This document shows positions 4,881 to 6,577 of a stretch of DNA of 6,577 nucleotides, one piece after another. How positions within the stretch are numbered: the first letter of the stretch is position 1; each line of letters starts with the position of its first letter. The position numbers and the translations under genes are program-made. The notes under the pieces were generated by a model. That model did no database searches. It was given only the letters and a program-made list of their open reading frames with translations, and was not told where the DNA came from. This DNA comes from Acidimicrobiia bacterium (lineage in GTDB: Bacteria; Actinomycetota; Acidimicrobiia; UBA5794; UBA11373): the NCBI GenBank assembly GCA_025456165.1, contig JALOLI010000070.1, forward strand, positions 1-6,577. Reading direction: 5' to 3'.

Positions 4881-4903
4881 CTGAGCGAGGGAGGAACGCT
4901 CAG
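4881..4903 (-). terminator. Additional hairpin before the main terminator
   Basis: CTGAGCG (4881-4887) pairs with CGCTCAG (4897-4903) around a 9-nt purine loop, between the lipoprotein stop codon and the stronger hairpin at 4847-4873. Together they form a tandem arrangement that could stabilise the mRNA end or improve termination. Confidence 0.5.
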
Positions 4904-4909
4904 AGGGAG

Positions 4910-5365
4910 TCAGATCTCGAAGGGGTACTCCACGCCGTTGACGATGAGCGTGTAGGCGCCGCTGGTGAATGAGCCCACGTCGATCGTCTGCTCGAAGGGG
5001 TGCAGCACCTGGGTGCACACCTGGTCGAGGTCTACGGTGGAGAACACGCTCAGCACGATGCGGCCGTCGGCGCCGGGCTCGCCCAGGTTCCAGACCAGGT
5101 TGTGGCAGGGGGTGGGAAGGGTGCCGCGGATGACGGCCTTCACCTGCACCGGCCACGACTCCAGCAACAGGATCTCCACCCCGTCGATGTAGACGGGGAA
5201 GCGGCCCACGATGGGCAGCGAGGTGGTGGGTTGATCGTCGCCGCCTCCGGGCAGGGTGGTGGTGGGCTCGTCGCCGCCGTCGGGCGCCGAGGAGAAGTTC
5301 AGCTGGAAGCAGCCGGCAGTGAGCACCGCCAGTACCAGGAGGAGGGGGATCAGGGCCTTGCGCAT
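4910..5365 (-). CDS. Lipoprotein with a C-terminal beta-rich domain, function unknown
   Basis: Encodes 151 residues from the ATG at 5363-5365, with a weak GAAG/AAGG purine stretch upstream. Residues 1-19 are a lipoprotein signal peptide: MRK, a Leu/Val core, then 'LTAGC' with C19 as the lipidated cysteine. Residues 28-51 are a Gly/Asp/Thr/Pro linker containing 'PTTTLP' and 'PTTSLP'. The C-terminal 95 residues form a compact domain: 'VYIDGVEILLLES', 'VQVKAVIRGTLPTPCHNLVW', 'GRIVLSVFSTVD', 'VCTQVLHPFEQTIDVGSF' and 'GAYTLIVNGVEYPF'. The alternating pattern suggests a beta-sandwich, and C87 and C117 could form a disulphide. Similar 'P.PCH.L' and 'C.QVL.PFE..I..GSF..G.Y...VNG' patterns occur in uncharacterised lipoproteins, as I recall. 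It sits 30 bp after the kinase gene on the same strand and is the last gene before the terminator. Confidence 0.88.
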   Translation of the reverse strand: MRKALIPLLLVLAVLTAGCFQLNFSSAPDGGDEPTTTLPGGGDDQPTTSLPIVGRFPVYIDGVEILLLESWPVQVKAVIRGTLPTPCHNLVWNLGEPGADGRIVLSVFSTVDLDQVCTQVLHPFEQTIDVGSFTSGAYTLIVNGVEYPFEI

Positions 5366-5395
5366 CGTCTTCTGCCTTCGCGTGAGGTGTCATCC

Positions 5396-6250
5396 CTATG
5401 ACGGGGAGGGGAGGCTCCCCGGTTCCCACTCCGGGAACCCGCCGCGCTGGCCGACGATGGCGGCGGCGGCCCGCTGGGCACGATCGAGCGCTGCCGCCCC
5501 GTCTCCGGCCGTCGTCAGGCCGTCGATGAGGCCGGCGAGGAAGGCGTCCCCGGCGCCCACGGTGTCCACTACCTCGACTGCCTCGCCGGGCGCCTCCCAG
5601 GAGCGGCCGTCCCGGTGGTGCAGTTCGGCCCCTGCGGCGCCGCGGGTGACGCACACCCATTCGGGCCCGAAGCCGAAGAGGGCCCGGGGATCCGACCGCA
5701 CCTGCAGGAGGCGCGCCACCTCGGGCAACTCCTCCGCCGAGGCCTTGAAGACGTCGGCGTGGGTGACGGCAAAGCGGAGGCGTTCGGCGTCGTAGTCGGG
5801 GGGCCGGAGGTTGGCGTCCACCAGGCGGCCGGCGCCGGCGGCCAGGAGCCTCTCCAGGGCCGCCCGCGACCGGGGGTCGCGCAGCGCCAGGCTGCCGAAG
5901 TAGACGACATCGTGGGGCGGCACCTCCTCCGGCCCCTCTACGGCGTCCCAGGCGGCCGGCCGGCGGATCTCGAAGGAGTGCCCGCCATCGGGATGCAGGC
6001 TGATGGCCACGGTGCCGGTGGGCAGAACCGGGTCCACCTCCAGCAGCGAGGTCCCCACGCCGTGGCGCTCCAGGCGCCGGCGGATGGCCCGCCCGTCGGC
6101 GTCGTCGCCCACCCGGGCCACCGCCAGCGCCTCCCATCCGAAGGCGGCGAGGTGGGCGGCAATGTGGAGCGGCGCCCCGGCCACCACCCGGCGGTCGGGG
6201 AACTCGTCGATCAGGGCCTCGCCGAAGAGCAGGGCGCGACGGCGCCTCAC
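5396..6250 (-). CDS. PfkB-family carbohydrate kinase (fructokinase/ribokinase-like)
   Basis: Encodes 284 residues if started at the GTG of 6248-6250, which has GGGAG 7 bp upstream and lies just before the conserved N-terminal strand. The GTG at 6251-6253 is an alternative, and in-frame starts further upstream would run into the neighbouring gene's end. Family marks in order: 'LLFGEALIDEF' (7-17), with an Asp expected to bind sugar; 'AGAPLHIAAHLAAFG' (24-38), where family members usually have N at the H29 position; 'VGDDADG' (47-53); 'VDANLRPP' (144-151); 'VFKASAEEL' (167-175); and the ATP/anion-hole signature D229TVGAGD235, with D235 the catalytic base. The enzyme should phosphorylate a sugar or sugar-like substrate with ATP in the cytoplasm. 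The 'GAPLHIAAHLA' and 'ANLRPP' patterns lean towards fructokinase-like members, but the substrate cannot be read from sequence. Probably co-transcribed with the lipoprotein. Confidence 0.93.
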   Translation of the reverse strand: MRRRRALLFGEALIDEFPDRRVVAGAPLHIAAHLAAFGWEALAVARVGDDADGRAIRRRLERHGVGTSLLEVDPVLPTGTVAISLHPDGGHSFEIRRPAAWDAVEGPEEVPPHDVVYFGSLALRDPRSRAALERLLAAGAGRLVDANLRPPDYDAERLRFAVTHADVFKASAEELPEVARLLQVRSDPRALFGFGPEWVCVTRGAAGAELHHRDGRSWEAPGEAVEVVDTVGAGDAFLAGLIDGLTTAGDGAAALDRAQRAAAAIVGQRGGFPEWEPGSLPSPS

Positions 6251-6282
6251 CACGGCTCTCCCGGCGACGGCGTCACCCGGCC

Positions 6283-6312
6283 AGCGTACCCGTGGCCGGC
6301 CGCCGGGGTCAC
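6283..6312 (-). promoter_or_regulatory. Possible promoter of the kinase gene
   Basis: On the minus strand GTGACC (6307-6312) and TACGCT (6283-6288) are spaced by 18 bp, giving a start near 6277 and a leader of about 27 nt to the GTG at 6250. The -35 overlaps the stop codon of the upstream gene. The same TACGCT box occurs at 575-580. Confidence 0.3.
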
Positions 6313-6577
6313 CAGGAGGCGAGCACCACCCAGCCACCCTCCCCTTCCCGGAGGCTGAAGGCCCCGTTGCGCCCCCGGGCCACGACGCCCTCGGCCGACC
6401 GCAGCACGTAGTAGTCGGCCCGCAGGGTCACTGTGGCGCGATCCCAGCCCAGGCCCACGCTGATCTCCCCGGGCAGGAAGCCGGGATCCGAGCGAGGCCA
6501 CAAGCCGGTGTAGAAGTGGTTGAGGATGGCTGCGGTCGTTTGGCCGGCGAGCGCCATGGCCTGGGCGCCGTACTGCG
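6309..6577 (-). CDS. SpoIID/LytB-domain protein, C-terminal part (enters from right edge)
   Basis: The frame is open at the right edge and ends at the TGA of 6309-6311, showing 88 residues. They begin 'QYGAQAMALAGQTTAAILNHFYTG', which matches the end of the SpoIID/LytB domain ('GHGVGMSQYGAQAMA..G.....IL.HYYPG' in the family). That domain belongs to peptidoglycan-cutting proteins first known from Bacillus sporulation but widespread in non-sporulating actinobacteria. The remaining 64 residues ('GEISVGLGWDRATVTLRADYYVLR', 'GAFSLREGEGGWVVLASW') look like a small beta domain that follows the catalytic part. The internal ATG at 6555-6557 is not a start, because family homology continues upstream of it. 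The kinase gene starts 58 bp downstream on the same strand, so they may share a transcript, though no functional link is established. Confidence 0.8.
   Translation of the reverse strand, partial: QYGAQAMALAGQTTAAILNHFYTGLWPRSDPGFLPGEISVGLGWDRATVTLRADYYVLRSAEGVVARGRNGAFSLREGEGGWVVLASW

Noticed and set aside
4605..6137. A 510-codon minus-strand open frame across the tRNA genes, lipoprotein and kinase
   Set aside because: It is extremely Arg/Pro/Gly-rich, crosses three cloverleaf tRNAs, and is out of frame with two well-supported genes.
5615..6358. A 247-codon plus-strand open frame opposite the kinase gene
   Set aside because: It is antisense to the PfkB kinase, whose motifs are clear; it arises from high GC content.

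Overview
The window is GC-rich DNA whose coding regions have strongly G/C-biased third codon positions. Several features suggest an actinobacterium: GTG starts beside ATG starts, a Glu-Asp-Phe tRNA cluster in which only tRNA-Asp encodes CCA, hairpins without clear T-runs, TANNNT-type -10 boxes, and Thr-rich linkers after membrane anchors. The 'TTTT' linkers fit the class Acidimicrobiia, but that finer placement is inference from style and not from a marker gene.

Layout. Positions 1-434 hold the start of a minus-strand HEAT-repeat-like gene that runs off the left edge. A divergent spacer (435-612) contains a perfect 13-bp palindrome and candidate promoters. Then comes a block of four plus-strand genes, none with a recognised pathway: a zinc-ribbon membrane protein (613-1014), an SH3-like protein with four membrane spans (1353-2018), a small secreted protein (2149-2694), and a membrane-anchored protein that joins a thioredoxin-like domain to a seven-repeat beta-propeller (2861-4273). 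Each has its own Shine-Dalgarno sequence. Their spacers (130-340 bp) carry hairpins, so they are probably separate transcription units. The block ends in a decayed C-terminal fragment of a tyrosine recombinase (about 4340-4480).

The remnant lies 61 bp from the 3' end of tRNA-Phe. The three tRNA genes (Glu, Asp, Phe; 4542-4790, minus strand) form one tight operon with a promoter-like -10 box upstream and a GNRA-loop hairpin downstream. Further right, also on the minus strand, is a likely operon read right to left: the C-terminus of a SpoIID/LytB-domain protein (6309-6577, cut by the window edge), a PfkB-family sugar kinase (5396-6250) and a lipoprotein (4910-5365), ending at a strong perfect hairpin (4847-4873).

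Interpretation. The integrase remnant beside a tRNA 3' end, plus a change of strand and character of the genes to its left, suggest that 613-4480 is the worn end of an old integrated element or genomic island. The left boundary is not visible and no duplicated tRNA end was found. Three of the four block genes face the membrane or outside, so the block looks like envelope-associated cargo. The most unusual single protein is the thioredoxin-like/propeller fusion. No complete new defence system or CRISPR array is present.
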